This document shows positions 1 through 7,066 of a DNA stretch of 10,194 nucleotides, piece after piece. Within the stretch, counting starts at the first letter, position 1. Every line of letters begins with the position of its first letter. Origin of the DNA: Bacteroidales bacterium UBA3824. Lineage in GTDB: Bacteria; Bacteroidota; Bacteroidia; Bacteroidales; UBA3824. Below the pieces are notes generated by a model, which saw nothing but the letters and a program-made list of their open reading frames with translations, was not told where the DNA came from and did no database searches. The position numbers and the translations under genes are program-made. Location: the NCBI GenBank assembly GCA_002393195.1, contig DGIK01000157.1, positions 1,483-11,676 of the forward strand, written 5' to 3'.

Positions 1-563
1 TGCCGGGCGCGTTTATGAGTATGCTTGGCGTTGCTTTCCTCAACGAAATTTGCGTTGAATTTACGCCCGGCACTCGCCCCTCGCAAATCCTCGAAGAGAT
101 GCGCCGCAAGGTAATCGCCACTCTCCAACAGAGCCTCAGTGTGGATACGCAGAGCGACGGTATGGATATGGCGTTGTGTGTGCTCGACCTCGCCAATACC
201 AAAATGCAGTTTTCGGGTGCCAACAATGGATTGTTGCACGTGCGCGGCACTACGCTCACAGAATACAAGCCGGTAAAGAATCCTATTGCGATATATCCGA
301 AGCTCAGGCCGTTTGAGGATCGCGATGTCGATATTCAGAGCGGCGATTACGTGTATATGTATTCCGACGGATACGCCGATCAGTTTAGTGACGACCACCA
401 GAAGTTAACAAACTTCCGTTTCCGCCAGCTAATAGTAGATATCAACACCAAGACCAAATCCGCCGCCGAGCAGTACGCGCTCCTCAATGAACATTTTGAA
501 AAATGGCGCGGCTCGCAGGCTCAGCTCGATGATGTTTTGGTTGCCGGATATTGTATAAAATAG
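1..563 (+). CDS. SpoIIE/PP2C-type serine phosphatase, C-terminal part (5' end outside window)
   Basis: The reading frame is already open at the left edge (first full codon at position 3) and encodes P-G-A-F before the first Met. This matches the 'GHGVPGAFMSMLG' segment of SpoIIE-family (PF07228) phosphatases, so the gene begins upstream and the Met at 15 is internal. Visible family marks are DGMDMAL, the GANNGLL strand, the YMYSDGYADQF segment and the final QLDDVLVAGY, whose Asp residues belong to the metal site of PP2C-like phosphatases. Such enzymes remove phosphate from Ser/Thr of partner proteins. In Bacteroidota they usually sit behind TPR, 7TMR-DISM or HAMP sensor regions, none of which can be seen here. 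The next gene starts about 11 nt after the stop, suggesting one transcript with the envelope genes that follow. Family assignment is firm; the substrate and sensor are unknown. Confidence 0.9.
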   Translation, partial: PGAFMSMLGVAFLNEICVEFTPGTRPSQILEEMRRKVIATLQQSLSVDTQSDGMDMALCVLDLANTKMQFSGANNGLLHVRGTTLTEYKPVKNPIAIYPKLRPFEDRDVDIQSGDYVYMYSDGYADQFSDDHQKLTNFRFRQLIVDINTKTKSAAEQYALLNEHFEKWRGSQAQLDDVLVAGYCIK

Positions 564-574
564 TTTTTTGTTTG

Positions 575-1621
575 ATGATGAAAGGATTTTTACACATATT
601 TTTGATGATGACTATTGCAATCTCGGCAGTGCAGACCGCCCACGCGCAGGGCGACACGCTAAGCCAGTTGCAAAGGCTTGAAGATTTGTATTCCGCCGGC
701 AAGTACGACCAGGTGTTGCAGCTTTCGCAGCAAATCGGCGACAGCCACATTCTCACCAAGGATGAAAACCTCCATCGGCTCAAATTCACCGTTGCTGCCT
801 ACAAGGATTTTGGCTACCGTCGCGAGGCTGACAGCGCGGCGCGGCTGTTTTTTGAGAAATATCCGTTTTATGAAATAAAGCCCGACGACCCTCAGCCATT
901 CAGGGCTACATTGGGCAATTATTATACAATGCCAAAATTTTCGGTTTGGATGGCGGCAGGTGTGCGTATGGTGCGCCCGGTGCTTCATTCTATGCGCCAG
1001 ATTGTTGATACTGTTGGCAGTCCCGAATACGACATCAATGGCTATTCGGCGCAGATTGGTTTTGAGTACAGCCCTAAGAGGATGCTCTCGATAAGTGTTG
1101 CGCCGTCGTTTGCCAAATATCAGATTGAGCGCAAAATGATACGTTCCGAAATTGCCACTTTCCGCTACAACGAATCTTGCAAGGTGTTTGAATTGCCGGT
1201 GATTGCAGAAATGATGATGTATCCGTGGGGCAACGATTTTGTGCCGTCCATCTACGGCGGCGCACAATTGAAATACATCATTGCCACCAAATCCAACGCC
1301 TACACCGACGCCATCGGCACCTACACCGAAGTCCCCGCCAAGAAGGACGACACCGATTATAAAAACCGCACCAACTATTCCGTACTCGGCGGCGCAAGGC
1401 TCAATTACAACCATCGTCGGATTACTTTTTTCGTTGATTTTGGAGTGTCGTATGACATCAAGCCTTACAACGACCCCGACAAAAAATTTGACGACTTGAC
1501 GCTTATGTACAAGAATCTTTACATCCGCGACGTGTTCAGTATGTTGGAGTACAACGCAAAAATCGGCGTAGAGGTCAACCTCCAATACACCACAATCGCT
1601 AAACACCATTATGGTTACTAA
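575..1621 (+). CDS. Secreted TPR-like / outer-membrane beta-barrel protein
   Basis: The start is placed at the ATG at 575 (the ATG at 578 is equally possible); a TTG at 551 in the same frame would overlap the phosphatase and spoil the signal peptide. From 575 the protein is 348 aa. Residues 1-24 form a Sec signal peptide ending A-H-A before Gln25. Residues about 26-110 are helical and TPR-like (LEDLYSAGKYDQVLQL, then a second helical pair ending in FFEKYPFYEIKPDD). The rest is made of alternating hydrophobic strands with many aromatic residues (FSVWMAAGVR, YSAQIGFEYSP, FVPSIYGGAQL, ITFFVDFGVSYD, YNAKIGVEVNL), as in PorT-like/OmpW-size barrels of Bacteroidota. The likely place is the outer membrane with the helical part in the periplasm. 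Function is unknown. It lies between a phosphatase and two lipoproteins in a tight run, so a shared envelope role is inferred. Confidence 0.75.
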   Translation: MMKGFLHIFLMMTIAISAVQTAHAQGDTLSQLQRLEDLYSAGKYDQVLQLSQQIGDSHILTKDENLHRLKFTVAAYKDFGYRREADSAARLFFEKYPFYEIKPDDPQPFRATLGNYYTMPKFSVWMAAGVRMVRPVLHSMRQIVDTVGSPEYDINGYSAQIGFEYSPKRMLSISVAPSFAKYQIERKMIRSEIATFRYNESCKVFELPVIAEMMMYPWGNDFVPSIYGGAQLKYIIATKSNAYTDAIGTYTEVPAKKDDTDYKNRTNYSVLGGARLNYNHRRITFFVDFGVSYDIKPYNDPDKKFDDLTLMYKNLYIRDVFSMLEYNAKIGVEVNLQYTTIAKHHYGY

Positions 1622-1631
1622 AAACAATACG

Positions 1632-2714
1632 ATGAAAACATTCATACATATATTGACAATTGTTTTGGTGATGTCGCTTATTGGCTGCGACGATACCACG
1701 TATTCCGACCCGCACCGTATGCCCGTCAGAGTGCCGGGTCTGCATATCCGCAGCATTTCGTTAGTAAAACCGATGTCAGATGGTACTGTGGTTTTGCCCG
1801 TATCAGAAAGCGATGGTGTCAAGATTGCAAAAGTGATGCGCGATGGCATTGTGGCGTATTCTGAATTGGCAGCCGTTATGGAGTGCAGTTATTTTCAAGT
1901 CAATACGTCGGGCGAATGTCTTGTGGCATATCGGGAAACGAAATGTCGGGAAACGGTTGTCAAGTTCGACAGGCTCGGCAATGTAACAGTCAATAGTGAG
2001 ATTGTTGACGATGACGAGGTCGGTGTCAATGAGCCTCTATTGCTCGACAATGGCGATATAGGTTATGTAAATTGGAATGAGAACAACGAAATGGTATTGC
2101 ACACTCTTGGCAGCAATTTCCCGTATGTCATTAAAAACAGCGATTGGGTGCGTGTGCAGCCTTTCGATGACAAATGTTTTGCGTTCAACGACAACCTTTT
2201 TGGCATCTATGACGCCGACGGCAATGAGTTGGGCAAGGGCGAGTTGGAAGGTATGATTGACACTGTCCGATATATCGACGGCTATCTTTATGTAATAGTT
2301 AGGGGCGGCATTGCGAATCCCGATACAGAGTTTGATTTTATAGAGAAATGGTCGGTCTTGAAGATGTCCACCGACGGACGCATAATCTACTCCGCCGAGA
2401 TAGAAAATTCCGAAATTTATAATCTCACTGTCCACGACGGCAAGTTGATTGTAACGGGAGATGTCATTCAAGAAATTGCAAAAGATGGCAGTTATGGTGA
2501 GGTTTATATTGTTGACGACATCAATGGCAATGTAATATCGAAAATCTCCACCGATAATTACAACGGTTGTAGTCTGATACCAATCTATGTGTCGCCCGAC
2601 CCAAACGGCGAATATGACGTATATGCTGCCCGTCGTGAAAATTATGAATCTGATGAGCCTCAACTCGTAATCTACCACACCGACGACCTGAGCAAACTCA
2701 ACATTGAAAACTAA
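1632..2714 (+). CDS. Lipoprotein with beta-propeller-like repeats, function unknown
   Basis: The ATG at 1632 is preferred over the in-frame ATG at 1611, because 1611 overlaps the previous gene and adds a charged stretch before the signal. From 1632 the protein is 360 aa. It begins with a lipoprotein signal peptide, MKTFIHILTIVLVMSLIGC, with lipobox L-I-G-C at Cys19. The next residues are Asp-Asp and more acids follow; acidic residues after the Cys are typical of surface-exported Bacteroidota lipoproteins, so an outer-surface place is possible. The body consists of short strands with repeated 'D-x-x-G' turns (FDRLGNV, LLDNGDIGY, IYDADGNELG, MSTDGRIIYSAE, VDDINGNVIS). This pattern resembles WD/Kelch-type or NHL-type propeller blades, although no clear family signature was recognised. 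It sits 10 nt after the barrel gene and 13 nt before another lipoprotein gene. An enzyme function cannot be supported. Confidence 0.75.
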   Translation: MKTFIHILTIVLVMSLIGCDDTTYSDPHRMPVRVPGLHIRSISLVKPMSDGTVVLPVSESDGVKIAKVMRDGIVAYSELAAVMECSYFQVNTSGECLVAYRETKCRETVVKFDRLGNVTVNSEIVDDDEVGVNEPLLLDNGDIGYVNWNENNEMVLHTLGSNFPYVIKNSDWVRVQPFDDKCFAFNDNLFGIYDADGNELGKGELEGMIDTVRYIDGYLYVIVRGGIANPDTEFDFIEKWSVLKMSTDGRIIYSAEIENSEIYNLTVHDGKLIVTGDVIQEIAKDGSYGEVYIVDDINGNVISKISTDNYNGCSLIPIYVSPDPNGEYDVYAARRENYESDEPQLVIYHTDDLSKLNIEN

Positions 2715-2727
2715 AACAGCACCGATT

Positions 2728-4200
2728 ATGAAAAAATATTTCAACATATTAATTTTGTTGTTGACGCTCCTCTCGCCATCCTGCGGCTACGACGACAACG
2801 ACCCCGACGCGGTGGATTGTCCTGAATATTATGTTATACCGTTTTCATTGACTGCGACTATCGTGCCGGGCAACGATGAGGCGGATGGCGTTGATTTGAA
2901 AAAGACTTTTGCAGAGGGCGACGCTGTGGTTGTTACCAATTATTCTATCCTCGTAGAACCCGCTGTGCTATTGAGCGACGGATGCGCGGGCAATGGCTCT
3001 GCCATTTTTTCGGGTGAATTGAAGGTAAGGGCTGGCGTTGCTCTCACGTCCGACACTCGCCTGACAGCCGCACTGAAAAATACCGCCTCCACCGACACAC
3101 TTTATAATGGTGGCAAACCTTTTATGGACGTGAGGGCTGTGTCGTCGTTGGCGCAGGGATTGGAGAGGTACGGATATTGGGCGTGTGAGGATTTTGCATA
3201 CGCCAATAGCGGAGTGTCGGTGAATCTTGTGCAAAAGACTGTGTTTGTGGATTTTGACCTCAAATACGGCGGCGCAACTCTCGGACTTTCCCGCAAGGCG
3301 TTGCAGTGCAAATATGACCTGCCCGGCAGCACTATCATTGCCATTCCCTCCGGCACTACGATTGTAAGCGACAATCTGCAACTTGATGAAACTTTCGACC
3401 AGGAAGGCAAATATTTTTATAAGGTAAGCGGTTTCGGTGTGCCTGACAATTGCATCAGGGGCATTTTTTCAGTTGGTAAGGACAAACAAGTGTTTTTCAG
3501 CAAGGGCAATCTTTGTTATGAACTCGATTTTGGAAATTGGTTTTTTGCATCCTCGCAGTACGGACGTTTTGTAAATGTGGATGATGTGGGCGTCAATTTT
3601 TCGACGTGGAGTTTGTACAATACTTGCATTGATAATTTTGGCGTGGGCACTTGGTTCGAAGATGGTGGATTGCCGTATCAGACTACCGAAGATGAGTTTG
3701 ATTATCCACCGTTGTTTATAGATGATGCCGAACTTGCAGGCACTTGTGCCATTGGTCCCGAATGGACGGTTCTGTTGAAATCTGAATGGACGTACCTGTT
3801 GCAGAGGCGCAAGGATGCCGACAAGAAATTTGGCAGTGCGCAAATTGTGGGCGAATGTAAGGGGCTTGTGATATTGCCCGACGAGTTTACGTTGCCCGAA
3901 GGTTTGGATTTTCGTCCCTTTGAAATGTTCGATTTCGACGACCCGAAAGAAATTATGAACGTCTATACTGTTGACGACTGGGCTCGTATGGAACAGGCCG
4001 GCGCAGTATTTCTGCCCGACGCTCCATACCGCTACCTCGAACTCGTTGACAATTCATACCCGGGCGGTTGGTATTGGACACGTTCAGCCCCGAGCGACGG
4101 CTGGTATCGCGGTGTTTTTATAACTTTTTATGGCGAAGTACACGAGGAAAGGCTCGGTTACGGCGAAGGTTGTGCGGTAAGGTTGGTGCAGATGTTGTAG
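2728..4200 (+). CDS. Surface lipoprotein with C-terminal Bacteroidota FSKGNL/VRLV module
   Basis: The start is the ATG at 2728; an in-frame TTG at 2704 would overlap the preceding gene. The protein is 490 aa. Residues 1-19 form a lipoprotein signal peptide with a weak lipobox (L-S-P-S-C, Cys19), followed by an acidic stretch (YDDNDPD) as in surface-exported lipoproteins. Residues about 30-240 resemble fimbrillin-like proteins (FAEGDAVVVT, then a G-x-x-x-F-x-G-E-L segment). Residues about 247-490 hold a module seen many times in Prevotella/Bacteroides-type genomes: FSVGKDKQVFFSKGNL (247-262), EWTVLLKSEWTYLL (345-358), GLVILP (379-384), AGAVFLPDAPYR (424-435), GGWYWTRSA (446-454), and a C-terminal CAVRLV. 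The ending recalls FISUMP-type domains. The module is recognised from memory of the family, not from a search. A role in surface binding or adhesion is inference only. It is the last gene of the left operon. Confidence 0.78.
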   Translation: MKKYFNILILLLTLLSPSCGYDDNDPDAVDCPEYYVIPFSLTATIVPGNDEADGVDLKKTFAEGDAVVVTNYSILVEPAVLLSDGCAGNGSAIFSGELKVRAGVALTSDTRLTAALKNTASTDTLYNGGKPFMDVRAVSSLAQGLERYGYWACEDFAYANSGVSVNLVQKTVFVDFDLKYGGATLGLSRKALQCKYDLPGSTIIAIPSGTTIVSDNLQLDETFDQEGKYFYKVSGFGVPDNCIRGIFSVGKDKQVFFSKGNLCYELDFGNWFFASSQYGRFVNVDDVGVNFSTWSLYNTCIDNFGVGTWFEDGGLPYQTTEDEFDYPPLFIDDAELAGTCAIGPEWTVLLKSEWTYLLQRRKDADKKFGSAQIVGECKGLVILPDEFTLPEGLDFRPFEMFDFDDPKEIMNVYTVDDWARMEQAGAVFLPDAPYRYLELVDNSYPGGWYWTRSAPSDGWYRGVFITFYGEVHEERLGYGEGCAVRLVQML

Positions 4201-4220
4201 GTAATTTTTTTTTGGAAAAG

Positions 4221-4309
4221 TTTCCTTTTTTGAAGGAAAGATTTTGAAAATGTTTCCTTTTTTGAAGGAAAGATTTTCAAAAAGTTTCCTTTTTTTAAGG
4301 AAACTTTTT
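4221..4309. repeat. Three 32-bp tandem repeats, each a short hairpin
   Basis: The motif TTTCCTT-T4/5(G)-AAGGAAA occurs at 4221-4239, 4253-4271 and 4285-4303, exactly 32 bp apart each time. Each copy is a 7-bp stem with a 5-nt T-rich loop. In the third copy the stem is extended to 13 bp (4279-4291 with 4297-4309), and its end touches the -7 promoter box of the ATPase gene. The T-rich loops and the lack of a GC-rich stem make a normal terminator for the upstream operon doubtful, although some attenuation is possible. Tandem copies like these can gain or lose units by replication slippage. Confidence 0.88.
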
Positions 4310-4316
4310 ATCTTTG
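4285..4316 (+). promoter_or_regulatory. Predicted Bacteroidota promoter for the ATPase gene
   Basis: TATCTTTG at 4309-4316 fits the Bacteroidota -7 consensus TAnnTTTG. About 20 nt upstream, TTTC at 4285-4288 is a 3-of-4 match to the -33 box TTTG and lies inside the third repeat. Transcription would start around 4323, just upstream of the ATG at 4341. This argues against the in-frame TTG at 4314 as the start of the protein. Confidence 0.65.
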
Positions 4317-4340
4317 CGGTGCAAAACAATTTTCAATATT

Positions 4341-5642
4341 ATGAATATGAAGGAAGTTTTTAAGACAATTATTGCCCTCAGACAGGCTGAAATGCCATTT
4401 GACGTAATCGGCAGGGACGAACTTCTGCCGTTGGACAGGAAGAAAATCATAACGATTCCAGGAGTGAGGCGTTGCGGCAAGTCGTCGATGATGGAAATAA
4501 CAGTCAACCGCCTGATAGAAAAAGGCGTTGACAAAAAACGTATCCTTTGGTTGGGCTTTGACGACGAAAGGTTGCGCAGCGTATGCACCGAAAACCTCGA
4601 CGAGATTTTGAAGGCGTATTTGGAAATGTTTCCAGATATAGCTTTGAAGGACGTTTATATGTTTTTCGACGAGATACAGTTGGTGAAGGATTGGGAATAT
4701 TTTGTGTTGCGCGTTTACAAAAACTATTGCAAAAATATTTATGTATGCGGCAGCAATGCCACGATGCTTTCCACCGAGTTGACAACCGCTTTGCGCGGCT
4801 ATCCGCTTGAATACGAAACACTTCCGCTTTCGTTCAACGAATACTGCCGCTTCAAAGGTATCAAAACCGACACCTATTTGGAGAGTGAACAGGCAGTTTT
4901 GCGCAATACGTTCAGGGATTTTAATGCCAAGGGCGGTTTCCCGGAAGTTGCATTGGCTGCCACTGAAAGCGAAAGGCTGAAAATCCTTAATGCTTATTTT
5001 AATACGATGTTGCTCAAAGATTTGGCGGAGCATTACAGCATCACAAACACCAATGTCGCCCGTTATTTTGTAAAGCGCATAATGAACAACATCACCAAGC
5101 CTACTTCTATCAATTCTATTTTCAACGACATAAAGTCGCAGGGGCTTAAGATTTCAAAAGATGAACTTTACCTATGGGCAAACTATGTCTGTGCGGTGTT
5201 TATGTTTATAAAGGTGCCAAAATTTGAATATTCGATGGTCAAGGAGGAAAATTCTCTTTTCAAGTACTATTGCATTGACAATGGTCTGCGCGGCGCGGTG
5301 ATGATGCCACAGAGCGACGACTACGGCAAAAATCTTGAAAACACAGTATTCCTCCACCTTTACCGTACCAAGGGTGTTGACGGCAAGGTTTGTTACTACA
5401 AGGACAAGACCGAGTGCGATTTTCTTGTTCGCAAGGGCGATTGCGTTGACAGCCTGATTCAGGTTTCGTGGTACATATCCAACCCGCAGACTTTTGAGCG
5501 TGAAGTACACGGCCTGACAGATGCCGCTGTCGCCACCGGTTGTGAAAATCTTTTCATCATAACCGACGATGACGAGCGCACAATCACCGCTGACGGCAAG
5601 ACAATCAACGTCGTCCCAGCGTGGAAATATTTGTTGAAGTAA
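4341..5642 (+). CDS. AAA-type ATPase with DUF4143 C-terminal domain
   Basis: The ATG at 4341 is used, 24 nt downstream of a good -7 box; the ATG at 4347 is an alternative. The protein is 433 aa, the usual size for the AAA_14 + DUF4143 family. Walker A is GVRRCGKSS (41-49), Walker B is VYMFFDE (105-111), and a GSNATML/LRGY segment (137-154) fits the sensor and family-specific loop. The C-terminal DUF4143 region carries YYCIDNGL (309-316) and a PD-(D/E)XK nuclease-like core: Glu333, ECDF (358-361), then IQVSW (373-377), where Gln replaces the acidic residue of a typical E-x-K. The fold may therefore be kept without nuclease activity. Members are abundant and multi-copy in Bacteroidota, and their cellular role is not settled. 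It has its own promoter and is followed 15 nt later by an outer-membrane protein gene, which may share its transcript. Confidence 0.9.
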   Translation: MNMKEVFKTIIALRQAEMPFDVIGRDELLPLDRKKIITIPGVRRCGKSSMMEITVNRLIEKGVDKKRILWLGFDDERLRSVCTENLDEILKAYLEMFPDIALKDVYMFFDEIQLVKDWEYFVLRVYKNYCKNIYVCGSNATMLSTELTTALRGYPLEYETLPLSFNEYCRFKGIKTDTYLESEQAVLRNTFRDFNAKGGFPEVALAATESERLKILNAYFNTMLLKDLAEHYSITNTNVARYFVKRIMNNITKPTSINSIFNDIKSQGLKISKDELYLWANYVCAVFMFIKVPKFEYSMVKEENSLFKYYCIDNGLRGAVMMPQSDDYGKNLENTVFLHLYRTKGVDGKVCYYKDKTECDFLVRKGDCVDSLIQVSWYISNPQTFEREVHGLTDAAVATGCENLFIITDDDERTITADGKTINVVPAWKYLLK

Positions 5643-5657
5643 CCCCGCACATATACT

Positions 5658-6284
5658 ATGCGACACTTTTTCTACATATTATCAATCCTTCTCCTTCCTC
5701 TCGCCGCTGTTGCGCAGAGCAATGACGGCGATGATAACGCCGACGACTTCAATGACACCATACAGCCGTCGGCGGTCTCGTGGCGCGTGATGATGGATGC
5801 GGAGACCTCAATCGGCGACATCAATATGTATAATTTTGGCGTGGCGGGCGGCGTCAATTTTGCCAATGACCATCTTTATTATGGCGCGGGATTTTATGGG
5901 TTGTATGCATTTCGTGAGGAGGAGACCCACGACGAGGAAGTGCCAACGGGCAAGGAGACCGGCAAGACAATGACCGTTACAGTCTATGACAAATACGGCG
6001 TTGACAAGATGTATCTCAATATAGGGATGGTTTTGCGCTACACCGTTTTGCCACAAAAGAAGCTGTCGCCATTGTTACAGTTTAAGATTGCAAAGGCATT
6101 GAACGAGCGCGGCACAAGTTTCAAGAGTGCCAACCTTGGCATCAGTTACAAAATGCGGGACAGCGGACATTCATTGTCGCTCACAATAGGCGTCAGCCGC
6201 TTCGATTACAACGTCAGCCAAAAAAACAATGTAAAGTTTGATTATAATACGCTTACCGTGATAGGAGTTGGGTTCAAGTTTTGA
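5658..6284 (+). CDS. Small outer-membrane beta-barrel protein
   Basis: This encodes 208 aa starting 15 nt after the ATPase stop, so it probably shares the ATPase transcript. Residues 1-19 (MRHFFYILSILLLPLAAVA) are a Sec signal peptide, with cleavage before Gln20. An acidic, Asn-rich linker follows (SNDGDDNADDFND). The rest is made of alternating strands: WRVMMDAETSIG, MYNFGVAGGVNF, LYYGAGFYGLYAF, KMYLNIGMVLRYTVL, SPLLQFKIAKAL, ANLGISYKM, SLSLTIGVSRFDY and LTVIGVGFKF. That is about eight strands ending in a C-terminal Phe, the usual signal for assembly of outer-membrane barrels. It resembles the OmpA/PorT-like small barrels of Bacteroidota in size and pattern. No ligand or enzyme motif is seen. 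Its style matches the barrel gene at 575-1621 more than the ATPase before it. Confidence 0.78.
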   Translation: MRHFFYILSILLLPLAAVAQSNDGDDNADDFNDTIQPSAVSWRVMMDAETSIGDINMYNFGVAGGVNFANDHLYYGAGFYGLYAFREEETHDEEVPTGKETGKTMTVTVYDKYGVDKMYLNIGMVLRYTVLPQKKLSPLLQFKIAKALNERGTSFKSANLGISYKMRDSGHSLSLTIGVSRFDYNVSQKNNVKFDYNTLTVIGVGFKF

Positions 6285-6295
6285 TATTTTGGAGT

Positions 6296-6312
6296 GCGGG
6301 CTGCCAGCCCGC
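6296..6312. terminator. GC-rich inverted repeat between convergent genes
   Basis: GCGGGCT (6296-6302), loop GCC, AGCCCGC (6306-6312) form a perfect 7-bp stem. It lies between the stop of the barrel gene (6284) and the stop of the HEPN gene (6321), where a two-way terminator is expected. On the + strand it is followed by TTTAACAATTATT, only a weak T-run. It could instead be a dispersed palindromic element of the REP kind. Confidence 0.5.
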
Positions 6313-6320
6313 TTTAACAA

Positions 6321-6719
6321 TTATTCCTTCATCAACCCCTTCACCGCCGCAATGAAAGCATCCGCCTTTGGGCGGTAATCCATTACCTCCTCTTTTGTAG
6401 CCAAAAACGCAACATCGTAATCCGCCAAATCTCGCAAAGTCTCCAATTGTGAGAATATTTTGGAGGTTTCAGGATCAATTTTGCCCGTAACAACATAATT
6501 GAGACCAAGGATATTTTTTGCTCCACGGTGTGATTTGATGGGATGCCCGTCCTTTACGAACAATGAGCAAACAGCGTAGAATACGGCATAATAAATCCTG
6601 TTTGCAGCATTGTTCCAACGTTCTGACGCAATTGCTGCATCAGCATCGGTAAATGCCTCTTCACAACGCTCCCAATACATCTTTACGAGCGTTTCCCTGT
6701 CAATATCTCTAAGTCCCAT
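6321..6719 (-). CDS. HEPN-domain protein, probable toxin of an MNT-HEPN pair
   Basis: This encodes 132 aa, the usual size for HEPN proteins of the COG1895 type. The sequence is mostly helical. The conserved block NRIYYAVFYAV (40-50) is followed by KSHRG (62-66) and LRDLADYD (95-102), matching the 'NRxYYAxFYA ... SHxG ... R-x-x-A-D-Y' pattern of that group. HEPN proteins paired with a minimal nucleotidyltransferase are toxin-antitoxin modules in which HEPN commonly acts as an RNase. The RX4-6H motif of HepT-type RNases is not obvious here: the Arg of LRDLADYD has no His 4-6 residues later. RNase activity is therefore uncertain, and the Tyr of ADY could be a modification target. The start codon (complement of 6717-6719) overlaps the end of the MNT gene by 11 nt, indicating translational coupling. 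Family call is strong; activity is inferred. Confidence 0.85.
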   Translation of the reverse strand: MGLRDIDRETLVKMYWERCEEAFTDADAAIASERWNNAANRIYYAVFYAVCSLFVKDGHPIKSHRGAKNILGLNYVVTGKIDPETSKIFSQLETLRDLADYDVAFLATKEEVMDYRPKADAFIAAVKGLMKE

Positions 6720-7032
6720 ATATTACCTTTTTATCTTGTTGAACATTTTGATAGTATGGAGTTATCCTCCGCATTTCCCAATCCTTGAAGGTGTAGATGT
6801 GCGGGCTGACGTCGGCTTCGTTTAGCCATCCGTAATAAATAAACGAATAGGCAAATTTGTCAAAATCGTCGTCGCTCACCTTGTCCCTGTCGATAAGTAC
6901 AAGGAGATCCCAATCAGAATTTGGGCGGTAGTCGCCACGCGCACGTGAGCCGTAGAGCCAAACCTTGCTGCCCGGCTCCATTGTCTTGCTTGCAAATTCG
7001 CGCAGTTTTTCTATCGTAAGTTGGTCTTTCAT
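6709..7032 (-). CDS. Minimal nucleotidyltransferase (MNT), probable antitoxin
   Basis: The start is set at the Met encoded at 7030-7032, giving 107 aa. An upstream in-frame Met at 7080 would place the promoter box inside the gene and is rejected. The polymerase-beta-type nucleotidyltransferase core is clear: GSRARGD (28-34) followed by SDWD (39-42), whose two Asp residues bind metal. A third acidic residue is probably Asp74 in NEADVSPH. Minimal nucleotidyltransferases paired with HEPN proteins can neutralise them, in known type VII systems by adding AMP groups to a HEPN tyrosine. All catalytic residues look intact, so an active enzyme is expected. The gene comes first in the operon and overlaps the HEPN gene by 11 nt. 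It is preceded by its own promoter and a palindrome that may allow autoregulation. The order MNT then HEPN on one transcript is common for this family. Confidence 0.88.
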   Translation of the reverse strand: MKDQLTIEKLREFASKTMEPGSKVWLYGSRARGDYRPNSDWDLLVLIDRDKVSDDDFDKFAYSFIYYGWLNEADVSPHIYTFKDWEMRRITPYYQNVQQDKKVIYGT

Positions 7033-7042
7033 TGTTGAGTAA

Positions 7043-7060
7043 TTGTGATAATTATCATAA
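7043..7060. promoter_or_regulatory. Near-palindrome, candidate operator of the MNT-HEPN operon
   Basis: TGATAATTATCA (7046-7057) is a perfect 12-bp palindrome, extending to 18 bp (7043-7060) with one mismatched pair. It lies in the short leader between the predicted promoter (7067-7097) and the MNT start (7032), a usual position for an autoregulatory site. No DNA-binding domain is seen in either protein, so the regulator, if any, is unknown. Confidence 0.5.
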
Positions 7061-7066
7061 CGACCG

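Noticed and set aside
551..574. TTG start for the barrel protein at 551
   Set aside because: It overlaps the phosphatase gene and adds residues before a good signal peptide; ATG at 575 or 578 is better.
659..1849. 396-aa open frame on the minus strand
   Set aside because: It is antisense to the barrel and lipoprotein genes, has a composition rich in Val, His and Cys without domain logic, and runs across a gene boundary.
4201..4340. Standard intrinsic terminator after the lipoprotein operon
   Set aside because: The stems are short and A/T-rich with T loops and lead directly into a promoter; a terminator role is possible but not supported over the repeat-promoter reading.
4308..5033. 241-aa open frame on the minus strand
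   Set aside because: It is a shadow of the ATPase gene, whose Walker motifs prove the + strand frame.
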